From Rutidosis leptorrhynchoides (taxonomy: Eukaryota > Streptophyta > Magnoliopsida > Asterales > Asteraceae): 64,000 nucleotides of DNA. Position numbers and translations under genes: made by a program. Positions 11,469 through 24,040 of the stretch are shown piece by piece; within the stretch, counting starts at the first letter, position 1; each line of letters begins with the position of its first letter. The notes under the pieces were generated by a model. It was not told the DNA's origin. It made no database searches and was given only the letters and a program-made list of their open reading frames with translations. The stretch is from contig NC_092340.1 of NCBI RefSeq assembly GCF_046630445.1, positions 366,815,001 through 366,879,000 of the forward strand, read 5' to 3'.

Positions 11469-13234
11469 CTCGTCACTTAACCAAACGGACCACACTCCAC
11501 GGTCCTCAACATAAGTCTCAATCCGACTTTCCTAAGCAATTCTTCCCGACGAATCGCCTTCCACAACTAAATCGTCATCCACGATTTTTCTCGAATCCAC
11601 AATCCGAGCACTAAAACCATACTCATTCCCTCGCATCGGGAAACTCATCCCATCTCTAACCGAGATATCACTCCTCTAGCGTACCATTACCAAGTACCGT
11701 GCTAAAGCAACCAAGTCTCAACCTAAGGTCAACAACCCGAAACGATGAAGACCGAACCAAACGAATCCTTACGGATAACACCAATCACTAAACATCCCTT
11801 GTAGCGCATAATACAACCAATACGCAACTACCGTAACATCATAAGCGAACGAATAGAACCGCTAGCGTCCAATCGACTATAACAACTTAAAACCCTAGGC
11901 GTACAAAATCGACCATTGTCACGCCCGTAACGACATGTGAGCGAAATACGGCTATCGCATCAGTAATCACACAATACGGTCCTCACGATCCCACCATAGG
12001 AGTATAAAACAACTGATAGATCACTCAACACCAGATGAAGTCAGCGGACCCGAAAGTCATGCTTCACCGATATAACAATACCTCATGATGAAGTCAGCGG
12101 ACCCCGAAAGTCATGCTTCACCACTATAACAATACCTCACACAACGAGTAGTGCAACATCGCGCTCCGCTACACTATAGTGAACCCTAACGGATACCGCT
12201 AACCGTCCACACTATCGAGCAAGAACCACCTATATCAAACATAGGCACAAAACAATATTTCTCTAGAAGAGAATCCGATACGCACATCCCTTAACCGAGG
12301 GATTTCACCTTGCTCGCCAAAACACGTCCATTATCTCTCGACGAGATTCACCAAACTTACCACCTCGGTGGTAATTTACAAATCCAATATCATAAGTACC
12401 AATGAGCCAAAAATTGTACTCTACCACCAATTGACCAAAACTAGGTCTCGACCAAATTTCCGGATCTAACAAAAGCATCATCCGAAATCTCACACTAAAA
12501 CCTCCTCGTGCGGGAGTGCCACTCCCTCACTTGGAACTACGTTCCATATCCACAACTCGTACAACCGTACAATGCTACCAAAGGTAGACTTTACAAACAA
12601 TTGGGTTCACACGACCCGTTACCATACCTTGCTCCAAACCTTGAGCACACGAAGGACTTGACCAATCCTTAAACACTTTGAACGAAAAGTGTACCACAAA
12701 TACCCAAACTATACCCTCGCAATCAACCAATTTCATTAGTTTGTCACATTCCACCTAGTCACTCATGTATCTAAGGGTTTTACTCCGGTACCCTAAGTAC
12801 AATGCAACCACAACCATAACCTAGTCGGAGTCGAACACCACGCTAGTAGGTATAAAAGAGGCACCTAATGTCGCGTCATAATGACTCCATTACCGACATA
12901 CATCGAGATTTCAAACACTCGATCTCAAGGGTTCCAATCACCCGGCGAACCTCATGGTTCATCACTTCAACATAAAAGCGAACACGCGCTTAACAATCGG
13001 ACACCAAAACCATTTCCGTGGCTTGGTAGAAACATTTCCCAAACAATAAGGAATGCTTGGTTGCACCAAGTCTTACGCCCTTCACCAATCAATTAAAACG
13101 TCACCATAGGGTACTTCCATTAGGAACGTCACCCATAACAACAACATGCACAACACAATGCATCTAACAAATCCGAACCTAAACGCCACATAAATAAATA
13201 TTCAAAAGACATATTTATTAAAACGAAACGTACC
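11469..13234 (-). other. Element D internal region downstream of gag, non-coding
   Basis: About 1.8 kb between the gag stop and the polypurine tract, in the place where pol would lie. I see only short ORFs and no pol motif. It contains a local duplication of GATGAAGTCAGCGGACCC near 12033 and 12091. It may be a replaced or decayed pol region, or spacer carrying packaging signals. Confidence 0.7.
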
Positions 13235-14101
13235 TCAACGTCTCCTTGCGGCATTCGCCGCCGCCAACTCGGGACAATCCGGCTTGCGATGTCCCTCTTT
13301 ATGACAATAGTAGCACATTCCGTCATCACTTCTCGGCATTGTGCATTCCCACAACTTGTGACCCCTAACGCCACAATTTAAACACCTAGGCGCACGAGAA
13401 TCCACCGCGCCCTTTACCACATTACTCGTACTCGCACTCGGACCCTTAGTCCTCTTACTCGGAGCACCATAAGTAATAACCCTTCTCTCACTTGAAGGTT
13501 CGGCCTTTTTCGATCGCGTATAAGACTCGAAACCTCTAGCCACCGCAAATAACTCCGCAAACGACTTCGCGTAACCCCGGCTAATTTTGCTTTTCAAGTC
13601 ATCGCTCAAAGTTCGATAGAAATCCTCCATCAACAAACGATCGTTCCCCAAATATTCCGGGCAAAAACGAGCCTTCGACATAAAAGTCGTCTTTAAAGTA
13701 TTCAAGTCCATAGAACCCTGTTGCAAATTTCGCAACTCACAACGCAATTCCGATAAATCGGCTGAATTTCGGAACTCCTCGAAGAATCCCTCCTTAAATT
13801 CGTCCCATGATAATGCCATAAACGTTTCACCACCAACAAGATCAATCTTACCATCCAACCAATCCCTTGCCCTACTCCGCAACAAACTTGTCGCGAGCCT
13901 CGTCTTCTTCTCAGGAGGGCAATCAATCGTGCGAAAACGCCCTTCGACATCCGAAATCCAAGTTGTGCTTACCAATGGATCCGGTTTCCCGTCGTACATC
14001 GGTGGTTTAGTCCTCATGAAGCTCTTAAGATAACGCTTCATTTCGCCACTACTTTGAAGTTTGGAATACTTCCTATCCATTTCTTCTCGAAACGCTCTCA
14101 T
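13235..14101 (-). CDS. Element D Gag (capsid and nucleocapsid)
   Basis: Ty3/gypsy-type Gag of about 288 residues from the first ATG (14101). The frame stays open upstream to 14182 without an ATG, so a longer spliced or non-ATG product is possible. The capsid part has the retrotransposon gag pattern (MYDGKPDPLVSTTWISDVE, ARDWLDGK, LSWDEFKEGFFEEFRNS, LRNLQQGSMDLNTLKTTF). Two CCHC zinc knuckles lie near the C-terminus: CLNCGVRGHKLWEC and CYYCHKEGHRKPDC. The frame is open throughout and ends at a stop right after an AARRR tail, with no pol fused. A complete Gag without pol is the mark of a TR-GAG element: it can package its own RNA but needs RT and integrase from elsewhere. Confidence 0.88.
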   Translation of the reverse strand: MRAFREEMDRKYSKLQSSGEMKRYLKSFMRTKPPMYDGKPDPLVSTTWISDVEGRFRTIDCPPEKKTRLATSLLRSRARDWLDGKIDLVGGETFMALSWDEFKEGFFEEFRNSADLSELRCELRNLQQGSMDLNTLKTTFMSKARFCPEYLGNDRLLMEDFYRTLSDDLKSKISRGYAKSFAELFAVARGFESYTRSKKAEPSSERRVITYGAPSKRTKGPSASTSNVVKGAVDSRAPRCLNCGVRGHKLWECTMPRSDDGMCYYCHKEGHRKPDCPELAAANAARRR

Positions 14102-14600
14102 TTGCTCCGCAACGGCGGCCGCAACTCTAGCGTTAAACTCCACGTTATTCGCCTCGATCTCGTTTCGCGTCGTCAATCTCAAAATGCAAAACGATTAGAT
14201 CACGAACGTATAAAATCGCACGCACAACTCCATCCCATCTTGCTAAACACTCGTCGTACATCACTTGTTAGACACGATTTGCACCCGTAATAAGGTCTGC
14301 AAGTTCTTATTACGCACACACGCCGCATCGACTTGTTAGTACAACGACCGCCTCGCTCGATGATATAAACAAACACAACCAAAATTCTACGCGGTACAAA
14401 CACACGCGAGAATTACTATCACAACACAAGAGCATATTAATAATATCCGCATTACTAATATAAACGTTAGTCAACCTATAAACAAGGCACTAACTAAACC
14501 CATTCCGACCCGTAATCCTACAAGTCCCGCAACAAATTAAGCACACACAAAAGTCTAAGTCTAGGCACCTATCTCAAGTCACCTAAATCCCTTAGACCAT

Positions 14601-14612
14601 GCTCTGATACCA
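14601..14612 (-). other. Element D primer binding site (initiator Met tRNA)
   Basis: In element sense TGGTATCAGAGC, two bases downstream of the 5' LTR. It is complementary to the 3' end of plant initiator methionine tRNA, the usual primer for Ty3/gypsy chromoviruses and many Copia elements. Confidence 0.93.
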
Positions 14613-14614
14613 CT

Positions 14615-17356
14615 TGTAACAACCCAAACCGTAACCGACCAAACACGACGAAATTTCAAACAAAAAAAATTTTCTGGTGCAGGCCATCTGCGCGGCGCGC
14701 CAGGTGGCCGCGCGGCGCGCCAAACCACCTGGACAGCCCGCTGTCCCCGGAAGTCAATTTAATGAAAATGTTTGACTAGTTCCCGACACATTTAGCTAAA
14801 ACGCTTTTAACCATGACTTCATATATGAAAAACTAGCACGTTTAATTAATAAAATCAAATTTACGAAGCGGGTCCCACATCGACCCAAATTACCCCTTGA
14901 GTACCAGAATGCAATATTTGACCATAAGACTTTTAATACAAAACGAAGCCGAGCATGGCGATTGGGGATACGCTACCCAATCCTAAACAATCCAAAAGCA
15001 AGTCTCTAAAGCAAACTATGCAAGTCTTCTAGTCCTCGCGCTTACCCGAGCCACCAATCCGCATGCAATCTATAAAAAGAGTCAACAACGAGAGGGTAAG
15101 CTAATGCTTAGTGAGTAGAATAAATATATACATGCATATACAACTTACCTACTCGCATCCACGACATCACATAAATACACATAAATCACTTACCTCATCG
15201 TACCAAACGCTAGTATCATCAAATCGTATAACTAGCAACCTCATAAGCAATCAATAGCTAGTAACGTCAAACCGTACAACTAGCAACATCATTAGCATAA
15301 ATAAATATAAATAATAAATCAAATTAAATGCTAGCATCAACAATTACAATTTATGGTTAACCAATCTCTTCGCTAGGGGAACGACTTCGCGAATCAAGTC
15401 ATCGATGTTCATAACATTCGTTAGCTTCCAAAAACGGCTATGGCATGCTAACCCCCCGAGGTGTTCCAAAAACGGCTATGGCATCACCCCTCAAGTGTTC
15501 CAAAAACGGCTATGGCATCACTTGCTCAATGTGAGTAGAACACGGCTATTACTCACGCTTTCGTACACCAACACGGCTATGTGTACGGGTAACTCAAATA
15601 ACAACGTGGGAGTAAAACACGGCTATTACTTGCCACTAAATACACAAACACGGCTATTACTTGCCACTAAATGCACAAACACGGCTATGTGCCTTAGTAC
15701 AAAACATGGACTAATACGGCTAAGTCCCACAACCTTGGTCACAAAACGGCTATGTGACACCATCAACACGGTACATAAATCATATACATACATATATAGA
15801 TATTCCACTCACAATAATCATTATGGACAAGAACGGCTATGTCCCACCACTACGGTCACAAAACGGCTATGTGACATCATTACTACGGGCAACTATCAAT
15901 GTGGACAAAATGTCTATATCTCACAACTATGGTCACCAAACGGCTATATCCCACAACTATGGTCACCAAACGGCTATGTGACACCATTTCCACGGGCACA
16001 TAAATCATATACATACATATATAGATATTCCACTCACAATAATCATTATGGACAAGAACGGCTATGTCCCACCACTACGGTCACAAAACGGCTATGTGAC
16101 ATCATTACTACGGGCAACTATCAATGTGGACAAAATGTCTATATCTCACAACTATGGTCACCAAACGGCTATATCCCACAACTATGGTCACCAAACGGCT
16201 ATGTGACACCATTTCCACGGGCACATAAATCATATACATACATATATAGATATTCCACTCACCTTGAAGTCTTGAAGAATGCTTCCAAGTAATCCGCAAC
16301 TCGCCAATGGAAAGTACCTATTCCATTACCACAATTACAATAATACACTTAGAGTGGATTTACAAATCAACCCAATTCGTCACTAAGTGCAATTTCGACC
16401 CAAATGCACTTCCAAGCACAAACCGTGCCCAAACTAACCAATAGTCACTAACACAAGTGAGAATGGTCCTAATATGCCAATTAAACCCGAACTCAAGTGT
16501 TAAACACGTGTCATACCCATTTTGACACTTAAACCCTAATTTTGACCCATAAAGGTCAAAATCTCATTCTTTGCAAGTTTTGACACCAAAACACATTTAA
16601 CTCGGTTTTTATACTTCAACTTAATCCATTTTAAGTTTATAAACTTCATTAAATCGCCAATTGGGTCATAATCACCACGAAACCCTAATTTGACCCAAAG
16701 TCAAAGTTAGTCAACCAAATAACCCAAAATGGTTTCCAATACTTCCATAATCACTAACTTAAGTGATTAAACTCAAATTAAAGTTCTAAACATGGCCAAT
16801 TAGTTCACCAACCCAAAATCCACCAACAATTAACAATAAACCCGATTACTAGTATCACTAAACCCATTTCATCACCAAAAAGGGTATTACAACAAATTAA
16901 CTCAAAACCCTAACTTGAATATCAAATTAAATAGATGAAATTCGGAGTTTGAGCTTACCAATACTATCACCGTGTAGCCGAGAACGAAAGGAACAACTTC
17001 AAAACCCGAGACTTTGAACGATTCGAGCTTCTTCTTCACCAAAACCTCCAATCTCTCTCTAAATATTTGGAAGGGATGAATGGACATGAAAAATGATCCA
17101 AAACTGATCCAAAGTAGCTAATATGGCACACAAATCCGGCCCCATGTGATTTTACCCTTTTACCCCTCATTTAATTTAAATAAAAACAAGGGAGTTCTGT
17201 CAGCAGCAATCGGCGCGGCGCGCCCCTACCCCGCGCGGCGCGCGGCCTCTCTGAAACAGATTCTTTTTCATTTTAAACTTTATATAAATAATCCGCGAAA
17301 CCCAATCTCGAATGTCTTAATGCACAAACAAGCAAGATAAATATTCGGGTCTTACA
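14615..17356 (-). repeat. Element D 5' LTR
   Basis: Equal in length and almost identical to 8689-11430 at a fixed offset of 5926. It holds the same CGGCTATG array (15423-16262, 225-bp duplication from 15777) and GC-rich palindrome pairs at 14690-14721 and 17213-17244. On the plus strand its right end lies about 870 bp upstream of the LYR gene ATG. Confidence 0.95.
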
Positions 17357-17361
17357 GAAGC

Positions 17362-18225
17362 GTGCATATTAGCTTTGGTCAGAATTTTCAAAACCTAAGC
17401 TCTCAAAGGTTTCAAATCCGGTTTGATTGAAGTTTAAAGTTCATCTTAGATAGTAAGACCTAGTCAATGATCTACCATCAGCTCTCTGAATATTGCATCC
17501 ACACTTCTAAATTTGGATCTCCTTATGACTCGAATCCTTATGTATATACTGTATTTGTTAATCTTAGGATCCGTTATATGAGAATTCTGAGTTCTCGTGA
17601 ACAACTACTAAAAACCTACTTTTTGTTTTTTATTTTTGGATATTTGGATCTGCTATGAAATAAAACAAATCTGAAGGGGTAGAACTGCACATTATAGTAT
17701 AAAATCATTCTCACAACAGACCAAATACAGAGTGCTCCATTCTCAACCGTCCGGCGAACGGCAGCTTTATACGGTCAGTCTTTTCATCATTATCCTATAA
17801 TGTTTGTTTACAACTCTCAAATTCTTTATTGAGTTGAAACAATTGTAAGTACATTAAATCAACGGCTAGTTGTTCATACTTGTATGAATAATAACATTAT
17901 TGTGAGAAATTTCAAAATGAGAAATTATCTGGTTGAATTTTTATTTTTATTTATTATTCCTTTGAGTTTTGATTTTAAAGGCAAAATCCCGTAGATAATA
18001 ATTTTGAGCTCTTAAATTTGGATCAGGTTGGAGAATTTGTTTTTGAATCAGGATTGAAAATTTTGACTTTTCAAAATTTTAGTTCTTAATCAAGATTGTG
18101 AATTTGTGTCGACTGTTATAGGGTCAATCAAGATTTAGATTTTTTGTGTTTTAATTTGTTAAAATGAAATCAGGATTCAGATACTTTTGCGCAAATCGAC
18201 GTAGAAATCGGTCTGAAGTAAAAGA
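17362..18225. other. Upstream region of the LYR gene, right half of a split bidirectional spacer
   Basis: AT-rich, no gene. It should contain the LYR promoter and 5'UTR. CTAAATTTGGATCTCCTTATG occurs at 17507-17527 and also at about 8548-8568, on the other side of element D, so this repeat predates D. Confidence 0.45.
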
Positions 18226-20818
18226 ATGAGATCAGGTGAGGCGATGAAAGCTGCAAAGGTGTATAGAGAGTTGATGAAAGCAGTAAAGAAACACATTGAA
18301 AAGGAAGAATATAAAACACATTTCAGAGACTTTATAAAATCAGAGTTTAGGAAAAATGGTGATGGGTTAGAGACATCATCGATCCAGCACACGATAAAGC
18401 TCGCCCGTGAGTATACTTACATGTTGAACAGTGTTCATCATCACCAGGTATAAATTTGTTGTTTTATTTAATTTGAATTAGATTTACACGGGTTGTCTGT
18501 TAATCTTACATGAGCATGTTGCTAGGTAATACTCCTTGGTTAATGGAAGTTCCATTATGACTGCAGATTATAAACAGGTTTAGATATTTGTCTGTAACTA
18601 AACTGGTTGGTAACCTAATGAGCATTTTGCGAAAAGGGAAAGTAACAACATATAAAAACAATAATAGCATTATGAATATTTATTGGAACAAATGACTTAC
18701 GGTATGTATAACTGAGAACGTTAATGTAAGTTTATAGTTAATGGTGGATGTGGCATAACATAACATGAATGACTATGTCACGAGTAACGTGACATCCATG
18801 TGTTGTAGTGTATATTATTGGAAAAAGTATATGAAAATGCATTGAACTTTCACCATATTTCTATTGTATGCATTCAATTTTGAAATCTCCTATTGTATGC
18901 ATTTAGCTTTCTAAATTATTCTATTGTATGCATTGAATTACCTATTGTTCAGGTAGCCGGTCAATATGTAGAAAAAGTTACATGGTTGATCCCTCAACTT
19001 AACGCCCGTTAAATTTTTTCGTTAAGACTTATCTTATCTACCATTCTCTTCATAAATTCTTTTTTTTCCTCTTATCTACCATTTTTGTTCTTCGTAAAAC
19101 TCAGTCACTTAAACACTCAGAAAATTAAACTTTCCCGCGTATGTTTGCAACTGTTTAAGTGGATTTGTTTCTGGATATTTATGAATGAACACGCAACACG
19201 AAATATTCATGTTCATGTTATATTTAAACTAAAGCAAAAAGTCAAAACTAAAATCTATCAAAATATCAAAACTAAATATTCATGTTATATCAAGGGGGTA
19301 TCGTACTCGACACCCTCAAATCCTTTACAAACCAAAAATCAAAACATAAATGGAAGGAAAAAAAATGTACGAACTAATGGAAGAACACAGTAAATTATAC
19401 CGGATCTGAACTAGGTATTTAAATAGGATCTGAACTAGGTTTCAACTTTGGTGAAATCATTTCAACAAAACAAAATCAGATCGGATCTGAACTTTGATTT
19501 ATGTAATCATCGTCCTTTGTAATTCAACCACATATGGGTTTTCCATATCTATCAAAATTAGCATAAATTTCTTATCTTTTTGAAAAATTTATGTTCGGCG
19601 ATCAACAAATCGAAGGTTATATTGTTTATCAGAAGAGGAGTCAGGCGAAGAAGAAGACGAAGCCCCAAAGAAAAGCAAAAACAGAAAAAAATGTTGTTTT
19701 ATTTATAATTAAAGTGGAAAAAGAAAGAACAAGAAGAAAGATTAATAGAGATGGATGTTTCTTTAGTATGAATTGGAATCTTGTACAGAGTTTCCAACAA
19801 CTTATTCTAACTCTTCTCACTTTACTTTTGATTCATTAAGAGATTTGATTGAAGATAGTGATTTCTTTTTAAATGAATGCAATACCCATTTTGATGGTAT
19901 GTAAACTGTAAACGTAAATTCTACATTTTTAAATGATGATGATGATGTTTTATTTAGCAAAGGGACCAATGAAATTAGAATTTACATCTTAAGGGACTAA
20001 TAATGTAAATATATAATTGAAGTTTACCTATTATAATAGGTTAAATACATACAATATAATAATTTAAAAAGTTAAATGCATACAATAGGAGGTTTCAAAG
20101 TTGAATGCATACAATAGAAATATGGTGAAAGTTCAATGCATTTTCATATACTTTTCCCTATATTATTTGCCAAAATTGATAGCAGTTATATATAATTATA
20201 TAATACACATATAATAATAGAAAGTATAAGAAAATTTATGCAAATTTATTGAGCCCACACCCCATAAAGAAGAGACACATTACTAACTAAGTACCCTTTT
20301 GAAATGCTTTCCATATTGCCGTTACATGTTTTAACCGTCACCGAGGTGGTCTAGTGGTTGGTGTCCTGATATCGCAAGAGGTCTTAGGTTCTCAACCCTC
20401 ACTAATTGCATATCTTGGGTCGGCTAGGGAAAGAGTAAGAAATGGCCAATGGATACTCATCTTAGGCCGCGTACGTCTGAGTAAGGAACTCTCCCTTCCT
20501 CGGTAACTTGAACACGGAGTCCTCTATTTTTTTTTTATTTTTTTTTTGCCATTACATGTTATGTGTATGTGTTTGTGTCTTGACCTTATTAATTGATGAT
20601 AAATGTGAACGATCCATCTTAAGTAATTTTAGCCAAACGAAAAAATTCTTTAGTAATATATGTAGATATGATATTGTTGGTGACCTCATATTGTGATGGT
20701 GTAGGAGTTGCTATTTTCTTACAACATTGCAGTAGATAGATCTGCTGAAATGAAAAAAGTACTTGGAAAATCTGCTGCAAGTGTAGGTCTTCAGCTTCCA
20801 GAAGTTTATCAGCCTTGA
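18226..20818 (+). CDS. LYR-motif (complex1_LYR) mitochondrial protein, possibly LYRM7/MZM1-like
   Basis: Two exons, 18226-18447 and 20705-20818, joined by a GT-AG intron in phase 0 to 111 residues. The N-terminus AAKVYRELMKAVKKHI carries the LYR-family signature (YR followed by amphipathic helix). FRDFIKSEFRKN, KLAREYTYMLNSVHHHQ, ELLFSYNIAVDR and the conserved C-terminus SAASVGLQLPEVYQP follow. LYR proteins are small helical mitochondrial adaptors that bind acyl carrier protein or Fe-S machinery during respiratory complex assembly. The three-helix pattern with F..EF.KN resembles LYRM7/MZM1 (Rieske protein insertion), but the exact member is inferred. The 2.26-kb intron is mostly transposon: a Mutator-like element and a SINE. 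An alternative in-frame ATG lies 6 codons downstream of 18226. Confidence 0.88.
18820..20158. mobile_element. Non-autonomous Mutator-like element in the LYR intron
   Basis: Terminal inverted repeats of over 100 bp begin GGAAAAAGTATATGAAAATG on the left and GGGAAAAGTATATGAAAATG (inverted) on the right. They contain several copies of CTATTGTATGCATT. The flanks carry a perfect 9-bp duplication, TATATTATT (18811-18819 and 20159-20167). Long TIRs plus a 9-bp duplication are the Mutator hallmark. No transposase is seen in the 1.34 kb. An open stretch at about 19630-19700 could encode an acidic-then-basic peptide (EEESGEEEDEAPKKSKNRKK), perhaps a captured host-gene fragment. Confidence 0.85.
20331..20545 (+). 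mobile_element. tRNA-derived SINE in the LYR intron
   Basis: A box TGGTCTAGTGG (20347-20357), B box-like GGTTCTCAACCC (20387-20398), then a tRNA-unrelated body with GGCCGCGTACGTCTGAGTA and CTCTCCCTTCCTCGGTAAC, and an irregular T-rich tail. Flanked by a 15-bp target duplication TTGCC[G/A]TTACATGTT (20316-20330 and 20546-20560) differing at one base, so the insertion is fairly recent. Sense with the host gene. Confidence 0.88.
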
Positions 20819-21022
20819 AATTTGGTAGCCTATCCCATTCTCAATATAATTAGTTGTCCATTTTTTCTTGTACTTTTTCAATGTTATATGAGTGTACAAA
20901 AATAGAGAACATTGAAAATAGTTATTACATCTTGTGCAGGAAAGTAGATTGATGCAGTTTCAAATGTTTTTGGAGCATCATCTACAATGATGATAAAGCG
21001 AGAGTATACTCAAATACAATAA

Positions 21023-24000
21023 TGTGATGCCCCGTACAAAACCATCGTGTACGAATTATCAACAACAGGATTATTACAAGGTCAAATACTATATGCGGTT
21101 TCAAAAGAAGTTTGCATTCAATATAAAAGGTGATGTCTTAACCAACATCAATGTTTTACAACAAAAGTATGCTTCAATGAACAGAAGCAATTAGTAATAG
21201 TACGTGACCCAACGGTCGTTACAAATCATTGTTTCAAAAGGTAACATAGTTTGAATGCAAATAAAACGTTTCATGCGGTGACAACTCTAACAAGCGCAGC
21301 GGGTGTCTACAAAGCATGACTAGTACAACATCGGAAGCAAGCAACCTTAAGCACCTGAGAAAAACATGCTTAAAAACGTCAACACAAAGGTTGGTGAGCT
21401 ATAGTTTAAGTATAACAGTAATGTAAGGTAGGCCACGAGATTTCAGTGCTACAAAGAGCGTTTCAAAACAGTATGTAAAGTATATGTTTAACCGTGGGCA
21501 CTTGGTAACTAACTTAACGTTTATCACCCCCTAAAAGTACACTTGGCGAGTGCGTATGTTTACGAAGTATTAAACACCCGTTAAATGCTAGCGCTACTAG
21601 CCCGAGTGGGGATGTCAAACCCTATGGATCCATATCTAAGATTCGCGTTCACCGGTTCAAAGACCAATGACTAAACGTTACCGAGCTAAGGGGAAAGTTT
21701 ATGCCGTTGTATAACCCACACATATATAAAGTTTAAGTACTCGTGCCTAGTATGTAAAACATAAAATGCGCATGTATTCTCAGTTCCCAAAATAGTTAAA
21801 GTAAAAAGAGATGCTATAACTCACAGTGGTAAACTAGTAGTAAAGTTGACTCGGGAAAGTAAGCAAGTATGTAGGTCCGGAAAGTCCTCAACTTAAGTCA
21901 AAAGTTACTAAGTCAGTAAATCGTCCCAATAGGTTTATAAGTATGTAAATTAGGTCTTAAGGGTCATCATCATTCATCATCAAATAAAAAGTATAAAGTA
22001 AGTTTCGTTCTAGAAAAGAGTTTAAAACAAAGGCTGACTTCGATCAGTCACCACGGCCTCTATACCTACTTAAGTGAGGTGAGACCAGTGGCCATGGCTC
22101 CGTATATGAGTCCTTTAGTTGCTGTAAAAATTCCAGAACCAAACTCGTCTTCTTTTGACCGTGGCGACGGTTTAAGTGCGAGTAGGTCAGAATTTTTAGC
22201 ACAACGTTAAAAGGACATAGTGACGTTCGGAGGGCCATAGATCCTAAACCGTAACTCGGATTAAGACAAGTCTTAAACGAAAAATTATCTACTCGAACAG
22301 AGCTAACTGAAAATCATATTTACAGTAGTCCAGGTATTCTGATCAGACCCGAAAAACAGTAGGTTTAGTGTTCCGGTGGGTTTTTGGTGCTTGATGTTCA
22401 TCTCGGTTCTCATCCTTGATGCATATAGCTTCAAGTGTACAACTCGTTGATGTGTTTGCATCATCTTAACCAAGGTTTGACCATCATAACACTTGTGTAA
22501 GTCTAAGACATGTAGCACAACTCATTTAAGTGTTGCAGGTAGCTTGATGAACTAAAGTTACATCAAAATCTTAGATCCGACACATACATGAACTATAAAA
22601 GTAATATTGAACTACAAACTTGAAAGTAAACTAACTAATCAAGATCTTAAGTTGTAGAACATAGTTCTTAGTTAGATCTTGAATATCCTAGACCCAAAAG
22701 TCTAGATCTAGAGTTATTAAGTTAGATCCTAAGTTATAACACTTGAATCTTTACTTTAATGAAACCATAAGTTATGAAACTTAGATTTTCATCTTGTAAA
22801 GTGTATGTAAGCTTACAAGCTCTTATTTACAACAAATTAAGAAGACCATAAGCTATAGAAACTTAGATCTTTCATAAGTATGTGAAGTTGTAACTAGAAA
22901 GTTAAACTTCCATGTTCTTGAACTTATAAAGTTAGCTTTTAGTTTCAAGAAGTATGAGATCAAGATTAACTTGTAATACTTGACCATTATACCAAAATCA
23001 CGAATTCGAACATGTTCAAAATGAAGGAATAAACTAAATAAACAAGTAACAAGTTCATAGTTGTTCATACTTTAAAGATTCAAGCCAAGGCTTTGATCTT
23101 TAAGAAAGTAAACTTTAAGTTTACAACATGAACTACAAGTATGATTTTAACTCATGAACTTTAAGTGTAGAACATAAACTAGAAAGTTTATGTTCTTATA
23201 TGTTCTTGTATGAACAAGATAAAATGAAGAACAAACTAGAGAGTTTGATTCTTAATAACTAGTAAGTAACAACAACAATAACAAGTAAGTAAACCACAAA
23301 CAAGAACAAGTAACAAACAAGCAAAAGAATGATGATGATGAGTGCTTTATGTTTCGGTTTTAAGACAAGGAAAAGAGAAGAAAAGTCTTGAAAGAAGCTC
23401 ACAATTTGAGAGAGAACTTTGAGAGAAAAATGTGAAGTATTTTGTGTGTGTGAGAAAATGAAAGGAAACTAGCAACTAAGTAATACAAAAATTGAAACAA
23501 AGCCTCCCTTTACTCCTTGTATGGCCGACGGTCAAGGGATCAAAGGGGGAAGGGAAAAGCCCACTAGTTCTTTGCATGCATATGGCTCAAAATGGTAATA
23601 AAGTGAGTTTGCATGGGAACAAGGTGTAATTGATACAAGTAACTAGATTCCTGCACTAGTTAATTAATCTAGTTAAGTCTAAGTATGATACTTGCAAAAT
23701 AAGATGGGCTAAATAATCCATTAAGGATGTAGGGTGGGCTTCTAAGTCCATTAACATTCATAAAGCCCAAGTATGTAAGTAAGTAACAATTAAATAAACA
23801 AAGTCCAAGTAATTAACTAGTAACCTTAGTTAATTAAAAATGATTAATAAAACTTAATCATGAGTGCAAATAATATCCGGAATATTATTCGTCAAAAGTT
23901 CATGTGTCACCAAGACGAGTCGGGCATGTAAAGTCAAGTACGGTAGCAAGTAAATGTATAGAAATACATTCATTAAACACAAGCATTAATAATAAATATT

Positions 24001-24035
24001 ATTAATTAAACGTTGGAAAATCGAGGGTCGTTACA
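21023..24035 (-). mobile_element. Element E: solo LTR (Ty3/gypsy type)
   Basis: A 3013-bp sequence beginning TGTGATGCCCCG and ending GGGTCGTTACA on the plus strand (element sense TGTAACGACCCTCG). It is flanked by a perfect 5-bp duplication AATAA (21018-21022 and 24036-24040). There is no internal region, primer site or gag-pol, so this is what remains after recombination between two LTRs. At 21352-21410 it carries the CCTGAGAAAAACATG / GTTGGTGAG block shared with other LTRs here. Small ORFs inside are not real. It lies between the convergent LYR and PWWP genes. Confidence 0.85.
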
Positions 24036-24040
24036 AATAA

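Larger units (their letters stand above)
8689..17356 (-). mobile_element. Element D: young gag-only LTR retrotransposon (non-autonomous, TR-GAG type)
   Basis: Two 2742-bp LTRs of identical length (8689-11430 and 14615-17356) enclose a 3184-bp internal region. The insertion is flanked by a perfect 5-bp target duplication, GAAGC (8684-8688 and 17357-17361). Transcription runs on the minus strand: primer site next to the right LTR, polypurine tract next to the left LTR. Only a gag ORF is present; I find no protease, RT, RNase H or integrase motif, so it would depend on a relative. By eye I found one substitution between the LTRs, which points to a very recent insertion (tens of thousands of years or less at commonly used plant LTR rates). 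It looks whole for a non-autonomous element. Confidence 0.93.

Noticed and set aside
21023-24035. Whether the E region holds a gene or a full element
   Set aside because: Only short frames, no gag-pol motif or primer site, and a perfect 5-bp duplication directly outside a single TG..CA unit: a solo LTR.
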